NCBI GenBank assembly: GCA_024654505.1
Contig: JANLHN010000003.1
Location: forward strand, 231,037 to 295,036
From: Nanobdellota archaeon
GTDB taxonomy: Archaea; Nanobdellota; Nanobdellia; Pacearchaeales; GW2011-AR1
DNA length: 64,000 bases
Direction of reading: 5' to 3'
A model generated the notes under the pieces. That model did not search any database. It worked only from the letters and a program-made list of their open reading frames with translations, and was not told the origin of the DNA. Position 1 is the first letter of the stretch. The number at the start of each line of letters is the position of its first letter. This document shows positions 28,210 to 37,385 of the stretch, in pieces. Made by a program: the position numbers and the translations under genes.

Positions 28210-29622
28210 CTAACCAATTACGACGAGAAGAGGTTTTAATCTTGCAACTTTCTTTCCAATTCCAGCGTCGTGAGAGACTTTAACTACTTCTTCAATATCT
28301 TTATAGGATTCGGGAGCTTCTTCAATCATTCCCTTTTTTCCACCAGATTCAACAAAGATGCCCCTTTTTTCCATTCTTTTTTTTGCTTCTTCATAAGTCA
28401 TGTCACTTCTTGCTTTTGTTCTGCTCTTGACTCTTCCGGCCCCATGAGCTGTTGAACTGAATGAAATTTCCTCGGCTTTTTTTGTTCCACAAAGAACATA
28501 AGATGGTGTTCCCATACTTCCTGGAATTAGGATTGGTTGGCCTACGTCCCTGTAATCTTTTGGAATTTCTTGTCTTCCGGGCCCAAAACTTCTTGTTGCT
28601 CCTTTTCTCATTATTAAGACTTCTTTTTCTTTTCCATTAATTTTGTGGGTTTCAAATTTTGCGATATTATGACAAATGTCGTAAACAACCTCTGCTTCAA
28701 ATTTTGGGAAATGATGTTTTAGATTTTCTCTAATAAAATGAGTGATTAATTGTTTATTTGCAAAGGCGAAGTTTGCGGCGGCGGCCATTGCCCCTAAATA
28801 TTTTTTTCCCAGCTCTGATTTGATTGGTGCGTGGACTAATTCTCTATCATAGTCTGGATGTCCATATTCTTGGTCCATTAATTTAATGTAGTCACTTGCT
28901 ACTTGATGTCCCAGCCCTCTTGAACCACAATGAATAAGAATTACAATGTGGTCTTTTTTTAATCCAAAAACTTTTGCAATTTCATCGTCAAAAACTTCCT
29001 CGACGATTAAAACATCTAAGAAATGATTCCCTGCCCCAAGAGAACCTAATTGTGGAAGTCCTCTTCCTTTTGCTCTTTGACTAACTGCTTTTGGGTCTGC
29101 TCCACCCATTTTTCCATTTTCTTCAATATGCTCAATATCTTCTTTTGTAGCATATCCTTTTTTTAACATCCATTGTGCTCCATTAATTAGGATTTCGTCT
29201 AATTCTTTTAATGTAATTTGTATTTTTCCTTTTCTTCCAACACCTGAAGGAACTGTTCTAAAAAGGGAATGAAGAATTTCTTTTTCTTTTCCTTCCAAAT
29301 CTTTTCTTTTTAGATTGGTTTTTAGAAGTCTGACAGAACAATTGATGTCATAACCAACTCCTCCTGGACTGATTACACCATCTTCAATATCGAATGCTGC
29401 GACACCCCCAATTGGGAAACCATACCCTTGGTGTGCGTCAGGCATTGCTAGTGAGGCTCCCAAGATTCCTGGAAGTTTGGCAACGTTTTTTACCTGATCT
29501 AATGTTTTATCTTCTTTTATTTTATTGATTAATTCTTCATTTGCAAAAATTCTTCCAGGTACTTTCATTTCCCCCTCAAGGGGAATTTCCCAGGTGTTAG
29601 AATCAATTTTTTTTAGGTTCAT
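28210..29622 (-). CDS. rtcB: RNA-splicing ligase RtcB
   Basis: GGVGYDINCSVRLLKT, LGAGNHFLDV, HCGSRGLGHQ, SSTAHGAGR. Confidence 0.96.
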   Translation of the reverse strand: MNLKKIDSNTWEIPLEGEMKVPGRIFANEELINKIKEDKTLDQVKNVAKLPGILGASLAMPDAHQGYGFPIGGVAAFDIEDGVISPGGVGYDINCSVRLLKTNLKRKDLEGKEKEILHSLFRTVPSGVGRKGKIQITLKELDEILINGAQWMLKKGYATKEDIEHIEENGKMGGADPKAVSQRAKGRGLPQLGSLGAGNHFLDVLIVEEVFDDEIAKVFGLKKDHIVILIHCGSRGLGHQVASDYIKLMDQEYGHPDYDRELVHAPIKSELGKKYLGAMAAAANFAFANKQLITHFIRENLKHHFPKFEAEVVYDICHNIAKFETHKINGKEKEVLIMRKGATRSFGPGRQEIPKDYRDVGQPILIPGSMGTPSYVLCGTKKAEEISFSSTAHGAGRVKSRTKARSDMTYEEAKKRMEKRGIFVESGGKKGMIEEAPESYKDIEEVVKVSHDAGIGKKVARLKPLLVVIG

Positions 29623-30036
29623 TTAAACATCTAAGACTACTTGGCATTCAAATTTATCATTTTCATTTCGAACAAACATCTCATTGAAAGTGATTGCTTT
29701 CACATCATTGGTGAATTTGTAATTATCGGCCAAATCCACCAAAACGGTTACGTTCAATCTTAATTCTTTTTCATTAAACTCTATTTTAGTTATTTTTGAA
29801 ACTAAGAGGTCTTGTGCATCAAGAAGGAAGAGGAATTCTTCTAAGAAGTTATGGAGTACGGTCTCTAGATCTTTCCCTTCTATTTCAAACATCCTCTCTT
29901 CTTTTTCTAAGATAGCTATCTCTCCACGAATTGTTTCGTTTAAGGCATCAGCTGCGCTAGAAAACATTTCTTCCCATGTTTTTCCTTCTGCCCTGAACTT
30001 TACATCTGCTGTGTGTTCAAGAAATTTATAGGTCAT
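29623..30036 (-). CDS. archease
   Basis: FLEHTADVKFRAEGKTWEEMFSSAADAL; adjacent to rtcB. Confidence 0.95.
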   Translation of the reverse strand: MTYKFLEHTADVKFRAEGKTWEEMFSSAADALNETIRGEIAILEKEERMFEIEGKDLETVLHNFLEEFLFLLDAQDLLVSKITKIEFNEKELRLNVTVLVDLADNYKFTNDVKAITFNEMFVRNENDKFECQVVLDV

Positions 30037-30054
30037 AAAATACCAAGACTAGAG

Positions 30055-30660
30055 TCACTTTAATACCTTTCCGGTCTCAATATACCAAAGGTAGAGGTCG
30101 AGTTCTGCTAGGTTTAGTTTTAATTCTGTTGCAAGGGAAGAAAGCTGCTTTTCTATCTCTAAATAGGCTCTTGGAGAGAGGCTTTTTGGTCTTTTTATTA
30201 TGTTCTCTTTTTCTAGTAAGTCCATGATATGAAAATCGATTATTGCAACATCCCTCTTCCCAATATTTCTTAAGAAGTGACTTGCCTCCTTCATTCCTAA
30301 TCCTTTAACATTTTTTACAAGCCATTCTCTGGCAGAAGAAGAATCTTTTTCCTTTAGGTCTGATAGGTCCTCCTTTAATTCTCTGGCGAGGACTATTCTT
30401 TCGGCTCTTTGTGGCCAGAATCTATGCCCCATTCTTTTGAGTTCTGTAGCTAAGTCTTCTTGAGAGAGTTCGTAAAATCCTCTACCAATTTCTTTTTGAA
30501 TTTCTATTGATTTCTCTGCTTTGAAGTTGGCTGTCATTAGGCAAAAACATAATTCATGAAAGAGGTCCTTGACATTTTCAAACTCTCTTATTCTTTCAGA
30601 GATAACTTTTGAGATTTCTGAGTTTTTTAGTTCGTTAATTTTTTTTACTAGCTTTTCCAT
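30055..30660 (-). CDS. ogg: N-glycosylase/DNA lyase, Ogg2-type
   Basis: LCFCLMTANFKAEKSIEIQ; KGLGMKEASHFLRNIGKRDVAIIDFHIMDLL helix-hairpin-helix and catalytic K/D. Confidence 0.92.
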   Translation of the reverse strand: MEKLVKKINELKNSEISKVISERIREFENVKDLFHELCFCLMTANFKAEKSIEIQKEIGRGFYELSQEDLATELKRMGHRFWPQRAERIVLARELKEDLSDLKEKDSSSAREWLVKNVKGLGMKEASHFLRNIGKRDVAIIDFHIMDLLEKENIIKRPKSLSPRAYLEIEKQLSSLATELKLNLAELDLYLWYIETGKVLK

Positions 30661-31028
30661 AGACTATGAAGGTTACAATACGCTCTTGCTGATGTTTCGG
30701 GGAGGTTAGCTTTTATTGGGAATCTGGCTATTGGTTCGTCGCCCGGTTTTAAGAACTTTTTGTATACTCCATGCTTTGTCGTCAATTCTACCCATTCAAT
30801 ATAATGTTTTTCTTCCATTGGGTGAGGTGTGCTTCCGACCCTCACAACAATCCATTCTCCATCTACTTCTATTAGGGGCTTGTGCTTTTCGTTTCCTTCT
30901 TCAATCTCTTTTTCTTTTTGAAGGACCATATCTTGGCCGCAGCAAACGAGGGTTCCACCGCCATCATGTAATACATCAACAATATTCCCACAAATACTAC
31001 ATCTATAAATCTCTCCTTTATTAGTCAT
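30648..31028 (-). CDS. desulfoferrodoxin / superoxide reductase
   Basis: YRCSICGNIVDVLHDGGGTLVCCGQ; HPMEEKHYIEWVEL; AYCNLHSLW. Confidence 0.95.
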   Translation of the reverse strand: MTNKGEIYRCSICGNIVDVLHDGGGTLVCCGQDMVLQKEKEIEEGNEKHKPLIEVDGEWIVVRVGSTPHPMEEKHYIEWVELTTKHGVYKKFLKPGDEPIARFPIKANLPETSARAYCNLHSLWKS

Positions 31029-31079
31029 ATTTTAAGATGCGGGGGACAGGTTTTTATATCTTTGGAAGCTATGTTAACT

Positions 31080-31865
31080 ATGAAAAAAATACCTCAAGAC
31101 ATTGTGGGAGATATTGCGATACTGAAGTTTCCGCGGCGCACACTTTGGTTGATTAAAAAACTGAAAGCACGAATGTTTTTGAAAAATACTCCTACGGTGA
31201 GAACTGTTTTGGAGAAGGTTGAAGGATTCTCTGGAGAGCTTCGAACTTTGAAGACAAAACATCTTGCGGGAGTTCGGACCAAGGATGCAATTTATAGAGA
31301 GAATGGTTGTATATTCCGGTTTAATGTTGATGAAACTTATTTTTCTCCTAGGCTTTCTAATGAGAGAAAGGTGATTGCTGATGAAGTTGTTAAACTTTGT
31401 AAAAAGAGGGGAACAAAGATTCTTGTGATGTTTGCAGGGGTTGCTCCCTATCCAATTGTGATTGCTAGGACTTTAAAACTGAGTGGAAAGAGGGCAGATA
31501 TTTTTTCTAATGAGTTAAATAATAAAGCCAATGGTTTTGCTGAAAAGAATATTGTTGAGAATAAATTGAAAGAATATATTAAGATTGTCGGAGGAGATGC
31601 TAAGGATTTGCCTAGGAAACTTAGGGAGAAATTTGATATTATTGTAATGCCAAGACCAAATCTTGAGGAAACTTTTTTGAAGACTGCTCTAAAACTTTCT
31701 AAGAAAGGAACGGTGGTTTTTTATCATGGGTTTGGAACTTGTGAAGGTGTTTTATCTGAAATAAAAAGAGATGTTGGAAAAAAGATTGGAAAAATAACTA
31801 TTCGAAAGGCAGGAGATATTGGTGTTGGGAAATTTAGGTGGCAGGCGAGATTTAAGGTAAGTTAA
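31080..31865 (+). CDS. Trm5-like tRNA methyltransferase
   Basis: RFNVDETYFSPRLSNERKVIADEV; VMFAGVAPYPIVIAR; alternative start 31062. Confidence 0.82.
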   Translation: MKKIPQDIVGDIAILKFPRRTLWLIKKLKARMFLKNTPTVRTVLEKVEGFSGELRTLKTKHLAGVRTKDAIYRENGCIFRFNVDETYFSPRLSNERKVIADEVVKLCKKRGTKILVMFAGVAPYPIVIARTLKLSGKRADIFSNELNNKANGFAEKNIVENKLKEYIKIVGGDAKDLPRKLREKFDIIVMPRPNLEETFLKTALKLSKKGTVVFYHGFGTCEGVLSEIKRDVGKKIGKITIRKAGDIGVGKFRWQARFKVS

Positions 31866-32498
31866 TTATTTTCTATCTCTAAGAAAAGATGTCATTTCCC
31901 TAAGAACTTTTTGAACGTCTCCTTCTCTTGTGTCTTTATGGGCACCATCCAAAACAACATGAGTTATTTCTCTACCCCTTAATCTTTGTTCTACAAACTC
32001 CTTATCTCCAACATCTATGTCTCCTTTTCCAGTAAAGACTAGTCCCGGTACGAGTAGATCATAAGGGTTCTCTGGCGTCCCATATTCGTAAGGCCTTGCT
32101 GCTTGTCGAGGTCTTAAAACATCTTGAAGAGCGTTCATCTCTGGGCGCGGTATTGCAAGTGTATATTTTATGTCTACCATGGGTTTAATTAGAACTATTG
32201 CTGCCGGATTGGCACCCCTCCTTACTGCTTCTAGAACTACGTAGGCTCCAAATGATGTTCCAACAAGAGTGGTATCTCTATTTGTTACTTGGGTAACCCT
32301 TTCCACTCCCTCCTCAATAACATCCTTTAATGGCATAAATCTTGGAGTTACTTGTTGTCTGCCGTGACCTGGTAAGTCTAGGAGGACAAAATCGGACCAG
32401 GGAGAGAACCTTTCATAAACGGATCCTTCAAAACCAGTATTATGAGAGGTGTTATACCCATGTATACTTACAATTCTAGGACTTTTAGGGATGTCCAT
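31866..32498 (-). CDS. alpha/beta hydrolase
   Basis: LLDLPGHGRQ; LVGTSFGAYV nucleophile elbow; LDGAHKDTREGD. Confidence 0.82.
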   Translation of the reverse strand: MDIPKSPRIVSIHGYNTSHNTGFEGSVYERFSPWSDFVLLDLPGHGRQQVTPRFMPLKDVIEEGVERVTQVTNRDTTLVGTSFGAYVVLEAVRRGANPAAIVLIKPMVDIKYTLAIPRPEMNALQDVLRPRQAARPYEYGTPENPYDLLVPGLVFTGKGDIDVGDKEFVEQRLRGREITHVVLDGAHKDTREGDVQKVLREMTSFLRDRK

Positions 32499-32534
32499 AT
32501 TAGTCTCACTTTGGGTCGGTTTAAAAGCCTTTTG

Positions 32535-33845
32535 TTATAGTTCTTCTTCAGTCTTTTTGATTGCTGTAGGGGCCTCTCCACCATGCCATGTGAATCTTGG
32601 ACGGACCTTCATAGGGTAAATTCTCTCACTATTGTCATCAAGAATTATGGCTGAACCTTTTAATCTTGGGAGATTGTTTAACTTTGCAGAAACATCTTCA
32701 TAGAGATAAGACTGTGTTATTTCGTTTAGGGCCTCTACATCTAGTTTTGCAGTTACTCTATGAGAGATTACTATGTCTGATTGAGTCATTGCGTCTGTGT
32801 GGATTTTTCCAGGTTGTTGAGTTGCGAGGACTATCGAAATTCCTGGTTGTCTTCCTTCCCGGAGTAGTTGAATAAGTGCGTTGCTTGCAGGAGTACTTCC
32901 TATTCTTGGAAGGAACTCGTGGGCTTCATCAATGAATACCCAAACAAGAGGCATTTCTCTTTTAACCTGATACCTCATATAATCTGCCCCATGTTGGACT
33001 GCCTGAATCTCTTCGTCCTTTCTAGAGGCCATTCTTTCATTAAAGATTTTTTTTGAGACGAGGCCGATTATAAGTGCCCTAACATTAAAAGCCCCAAGAG
33101 AGGCATACATAGAAAGGTCAATTACGGTTGTTTCTCCTGCAGAAATTAAATCCCTAATATTTGTACCTTTTTTTTCATCAAAAACCTTCCAAGTTTTGGC
33201 TGCATCAAACAATGCTGTTGCAGAATTTTTTACCTCCTGGGCAACGTTCTCTGCCCTAGATATTAGGTCATAAATTTCCTCAAAACCAAAACTTTCTTTT
33301 GTCTCTCTAAGCTGGGCGATTACAGACTCGATTATCACTGCGATGGAATCTGTAAATTTTAATTCAAATAAACTAACCCAATCTGAAGAATCCAACTCAC
33401 TTATTTTTATTGCAAATTCCGAGTCAACTTGAATTCCCTTCTCTTTATATTCTTGAAAATACCCGAATGGAGCGAATACTTTAATGGGAATATTGGCTGG
33501 TTTGAGTCCCCATTCATCTAAAAGTTCTGAGTCTTTTTGATTTTTGAATTTCATCGTCCAAAAAATTCCCATGGTATCAAATATTAGAGGTGCAATATTT
33601 TTTGATTCTTCTGCGCCCAAGTTTGACAGGGCCTCTGCTATAGTCCCGATAGTATAGGATTTACCAGACCCCCTCTTACCTGAGATTAAGATGACGTGGC
33701 TTCTTGCGACGTCCATATAAATAGGATTGGATAAAGAGGTATAGTTGCCCATAGTCACATAAGACTTCCCAATGTATGCAAGCCCCCTTTTTCCAAAAGC
33801 CTTTTTATCGCTCTCATTTCTCCCTATGACTATGTCGAATGGCAT
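32535..33845 (-). CDS. HerA/DUF87-like ATPase
   Basis: LISGKRGSGKSYTIG Walker A; PLVWVFIDEAHEFL Walker B; LATQQPGKI. Confidence 0.85.
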   Translation of the reverse strand: MPFDIVIGRNESDKKAFGKRGLAYIGKSYVTMGNYTSLSNPIYMDVARSHVILISGKRGSGKSYTIGTIAEALSNLGAEESKNIAPLIFDTMGIFWTMKFKNQKDSELLDEWGLKPANIPIKVFAPFGYFQEYKEKGIQVDSEFAIKISELDSSDWVSLFELKFTDSIAVIIESVIAQLRETKESFGFEEIYDLISRAENVAQEVKNSATALFDAAKTWKVFDEKKGTNIRDLISAGETTVIDLSMYASLGAFNVRALIIGLVSKKIFNERMASRKDEEIQAVQHGADYMRYQVKREMPLVWVFIDEAHEFLPRIGSTPASNALIQLLREGRQPGISIVLATQQPGKIHTDAMTQSDIVISHRVTAKLDVEALNEITQSYLYEDVSAKLNNLPRLKGSAIILDDNSERIYPMKVRPRFTWHGGEAPTAIKKTEEEL

Positions 33846-33875
33846 AATTGAAAAAGAAGAGCTAAGTTTAAATTC

Positions 33876-34316
33876 TTACCTATTCTCCCATAAGAATAAC
33901 CTAACTTTTTTAGGATTGTAGTCTGTTATGTTTGAGGAGATTATTACTTCTTCAACAAAAATATCTGAATTTAATGTTGCTATAAATTCTGTATCATTAA
34001 GTTTGCAAGGTGTTGGAGGAATCTCCAAATCACATACTTTCAGAGAATGACTAAAAGAAGAAGGAATTTGTTGAGAAACAAAATCAGATAGCTCTGTAGG
34101 AATTGTAGTATCCGAGCTCAAGACATATGTTCTTAGGTCTGTTCTGGAGGAGATATCATTCAAAATCTTTTTTTGGATGTTAAAAGCGTATGTTCCGGCG
34201 TCTAATCCCCTGTCCACATATTTTGAATGAGCCACTAGCAAAACTCCACTGACTATCAAAACGGCTATTGTGGCTTCTAAGATTCTCATCCACCCCCGTT
34301 TATTCCTTATTACCAT
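33876..34316 (-). CDS. pilin-like membrane protein
   Basis: NKRGWMRILEATIAVLIVSGVLLVA N-terminal class III-like signal. Confidence 0.65.
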   Translation of the reverse strand: MVIRNKRGWMRILEATIAVLIVSGVLLVAHSKYVDRGLDAGTYAFNIQKKILNDISSRTDLRTYVLSSDTTIPTELSDFVSQQIPSSFSHSLKVCDLEIPPTPCKLNDTEFIATLNSDIFVEEVIISSNITDYNPKKVRLFLWENR

Positions 34317-35008
34317 ATTTTTATTGTAAACCCCATATTTATGATTGTTCCGTTTCCATACATCACTTCCTCCATATAATCTCTTGCGAGAATATCTCCA
34401 ACATCGGGGGTTTCTCTTTCCATAAATATACCTATTTCCTCGGCAACAATTGAAAAATCATAGATTGAAGGTAATTTTAAGCTAGACCTCAGGGTTTCAT
34501 AGTTTGAATAATATTGAGTTTCTGTTGTTTGAAGGGAAGGATAGGAAATTATTTGTTTTTCTAATATCCCTCCAAAAGTATAGGCTGTTAGTTCTTCACA
34601 ACTGGAAAGAGTGTCTTGTGAAAAAATTGGGGAAATTGCGATTTTGAAAAAATTTGAAGATCCATTATCATTAACATTTAGACTGTTCCCAGGGTTTATA
34701 GAAGAATTTATTTTTGTTCCAGAAACTTTTGTGACAATACTACTAGTAGGGTCGTACTCCAAGATATTCTGAGGTAAATTTATATAAAAACAACCCCCAG
34801 CTACAGAACTATCTGCTCTCAAAAAGATGTTGGTTAAATTTGTTTGTGTATTTTCTTTAAAGGTATCATGCATTCCATTAATTACTGCATCTGAAAGTTT
34901 TGTAGTGCCATAGGGTTTTATAACTAAAAATAAAAATAAGACAAATGATATAAAAAAGATAAATGAGATTATCATTTCAAAATGTGCTGCACCCCCCTTC
35001 TCTTTCAT
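34310..35008 (-). CDS. pilin-like membrane protein
   Basis: KEKGGAAHFEMIISFIFFISFVLFLFLVI N-terminus. Confidence 0.62.
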   Translation of the reverse strand: MKEKGGAAHFEMIISFIFFISFVLFLFLVIKPYGTTKLSDAVINGMHDTFKENTQTNLTNIFLRADSSVAGGCFYINLPQNILEYDPTSSIVTKVSGTKINSSINPGNSLNVNDNGSSNFFKIAISPIFSQDTLSSCEELTAYTFGGILEKQIISYPSLQTTETQYYSNYETLRSSLKLPSIYDFSIVAEEIGIFMERETPDVGDILARDYMEEVMYGNGTIINMGFTIKIW

Positions 35009-35038
35009 TTAAGTGTGATGTCTTTTAGGTTTAATAAA

Positions 35039-35866
35039 TTATCCCCCAAGAAGTGCCCTGACACCCGTCGTTATAAGGAGAGTTGTTACCAAAAGGATAA
35101 AGGAGTGTTTTATTCCATTTTTTATAGAGCCCTCACTTATTTTCCCAATAACCAACCCTGCGAATAGTGATTGAACCAATAGCATCACAAAGAGGGGCAT
35201 TGAGAAACTATCAGGATCCAGACTTTTTACGCTTAATGTGAGCCCTTCTGCCCCAGAAAGGTCAGAAACTAGGGGGAGAATCTTAAATTCCAATACCAAC
35301 ATAATCACAATAAAAACTAAAAAGATGATGTATCCCTGTGTTACAAGATTTGAAACAGCAGATTTTCTTTCCTTCTTGAGGTTTTCTATTTGGTTGACTG
35401 ATTTTGCTACAGACTCCAAGATTGTTTCTATTTTCCCTCCAGCCCTTTCTGCTTCGGATATCAAACCTACTGCTCTAGCAATTGCTGTGCTTTTTGTCTC
35501 CTTTGCAAATGTAAAAAATGCGACATTGAGATTAATTCCAATAGATAACTGGTTTGCTAACTTTCGGATATGGGGGCTTAGAGGACCATAATCTCGGGTT
35601 TGGAGGTTCATTATACTCTTATTAATAGGGGCCCCAGATTTTACTGTTTCAACTAAATCTCTTGCAAATGCTAAAAACATCTCTTCTTTATCTTTTTGTT
35701 CGCCCTGTGACGCCACTAAACTAATAACTATTGGAAGGGTCGCTAAAATTAGGGAAATCACAAGCAAGAAATAAAATAAGGGGCCCTCACTAAAAAAGAT
35801 TACGGCCAATGTTGCAACAATCAGTGCAAAGCCGATTCCGAGATAGTGTTTTTTTTCGAATTTCAT
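35039..35866 (-). CDS. type IV pilus assembly membrane protein (TadC/GspF-like)
   Basis: T2SSF-like region FAFARDLVETVKSGAPINKSIMNL context and KIETILESVAKSVNQIENLKKERKSAV; multi-TM; paired with a second T2SSF. Confidence 0.82.
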   Translation of the reverse strand: MKFEKKHYLGIGFALIVATLAVIFFSEGPLFYFLLVISLILATLPIVISLVASQGEQKDKEEMFLAFARDLVETVKSGAPINKSIMNLQTRDYGPLSPHIRKLANQLSIGINLNVAFFTFAKETKSTAIARAVGLISEAERAGGKIETILESVAKSVNQIENLKKERKSAVSNLVTQGYIIFLVFIVIMLVLEFKILPLVSDLSGAEGLTLSVKSLDPDSFSMPLFVMLLVQSLFAGLVIGKISEGSIKNGIKHSFILLVTTLLITTGVRALLGG

Positions 35867-37122
35867 TATACGTGGGGTTGTTTGAAATTTAATACTATTA
35901 AGAATATTATGTTTATTACCACCACTGCCGCGATACTTATGAAAAGGAGAGCGGTTATACTTATTCCTCCCAATCCCAGTCCTGCGACATTCATTACAAT
36001 AAACATCATCATTAGTACTAGGGGGGCTGCGATTAATATTGAGATGTATACATCCATAAAAGTTTCTGCAAGGTTAGAATAATTTTGTCTTTCTAATTTA
36101 TAATCAAGCAAAAAGTTTTCTGCTTTCTTTTCTAAATAACTTTTTAATGAACCTCCGGTGCTGATGTTTGTTGCGAGACCAGAAAGAAGTTCTGATAATT
36201 GTTTGTTTGATGTTCTACTAGCCACGTTCTTAAGAGAAGTTACTAAATCATATCCATACACCTCCACTTGAGAGATTATCTTCCTTGCTTCCTTTCCTAT
36301 TGCAATGTATTCTTTAGACATGGCGATGATTCTAAAGATTTTTGTTGGCTCGATATCTGAGCTTGCGATTGCAGCCATGTGAATTGTTGCAAATGGAATC
36401 TCTTGATTGATTTGTTTATCCACCGACTTTGCTTCACTGGCAGGATATGTGTAAAAAATCATCGCTGTTACCGAGGGTAAAAGAACAATTACCCAAAAAT
36501 AAATCCAGTTGTTTGGGTTTATTATCATTAAAGCAAAAAATATTAATGCACTGGCGATAATAGCTAAGAACATGGACATTATTATCATAGAAATGTATGT
36601 TGGGGCAAGAAACCGAATATTTGCTTTTTTCAAGTCGGTAGCCATGCTCCCTATTTGAGGTACTAATTTTTCTGAAAGTCTTCTAAAATACTTGTTTGAA
36701 ATTTGTGCATAAAAAAGTGGTTTTTGAATACTTGCTACACTTTCTTCTTTCTTAGCATTCTTTATTCCCTTAATCATCCCCTCTGAGAGCTTTAGTTTTT
36801 CCAAAAATTCTTTTTTGTCTGCCTCATTTATAGTAACATACCTTTTTTCTTTTGTTGATGGAGATACATAACTCAGTTTTATTATTTTTGATTTTTCTTC
36901 TTTTTGAGAGTTATTATCTGAAAATTTATTTATAGGAGATCCTTCCTTTAAGAGCTCTGGAATTGCTTTATTTAGCAATTTTAATTGTTTTAGAAGTGAA
37001 TCAATTGCAGAAGAGTAAAATTGTTCATCTGATAAACTATATTCAATACTTGCTTGAATGGAGCGTAGGTCTACTAGAATTCTTCTCTCTTGTTCAAGGT
37101 TCTTCTTAAGATCTTCAAACAT
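35866..37122 (-). CDS. type IV pilus assembly membrane protein (TadC/GspF-like)
   Basis: IPFATIHMAAIASSDIEPTKIFRIIA; LSGLATNISTGGSLKSYLEKKAENFLLDYKLERQNYSNLAETFMDVY; multi-TM. Confidence 0.85.
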   Translation of the reverse strand: MFEDLKKNLEQERRILVDLRSIQASIEYSLSDEQFYSSAIDSLLKQLKLLNKAIPELLKEGSPINKFSDNNSQKEEKSKIIKLSYVSPSTKEKRYVTINEADKKEFLEKLKLSEGMIKGIKNAKKEESVASIQKPLFYAQISNKYFRRLSEKLVPQIGSMATDLKKANIRFLAPTYISMIIMSMFLAIIASALIFFALMIINPNNWIYFWVIVLLPSVTAMIFYTYPASEAKSVDKQINQEIPFATIHMAAIASSDIEPTKIFRIIAMSKEYIAIGKEARKIISQVEVYGYDLVTSLKNVASRTSNKQLSELLSGLATNISTGGSLKSYLEKKAENFLLDYKLERQNYSNLAETFMDVYISILIAAPLVLMMMFIVMNVAGLGLGGISITALLFISIAAVVVINIIFLIVLNFKQPHV

Positions 37123-37175
37123 TTTCCACCCCTTTGGTTGGACAAATGGTTGTATGAACCATTTCGAATGTTACT

Positions 37176-37346
37176 TCAAACATTTTGGCCCCCAATAGTT
37201 TTATCTAGTTGATTATGCAAATCAAAAATAAGAGTTCTTAGACGATTAGCTTCATCAATTTTATTTTTTTGTGTGGAAATCTCTAATTTTAAGACCGCAT
37301 CTTCCATCGACTCTATTAGCTGTCCTAAAAAATCAATATCTACCAT
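37176..37346 (-). CDS. small coiled-coil protein in pilus locus (MVDIDFLGQLIESMEDAVLKLEISTQKNKIDEANRLRTLIFDLHNQLDKTIGGQNV)
   Basis: 56-aa ORF read manually with SD AGGAGGT upstream; absent from the ORF track. Confidence 0.6.
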   Translation of the reverse strand: MVDIDFLGQLIESMEDAVLKLEISTQKNKIDEANRLRTLIFDLHNQLDKTIGGQNV

Positions 37347-37385
37347 TATACCTCCTAAGAATTAAGAAAGTTTTGTTTATTAATG

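Noticed and set aside
35866-37122. The two GspF/TadC-like genes as a split single gene
   Set aside because: Each has its own multi-TM layout and start; paired T2SSF proteins are common in archaeal pilus loci.
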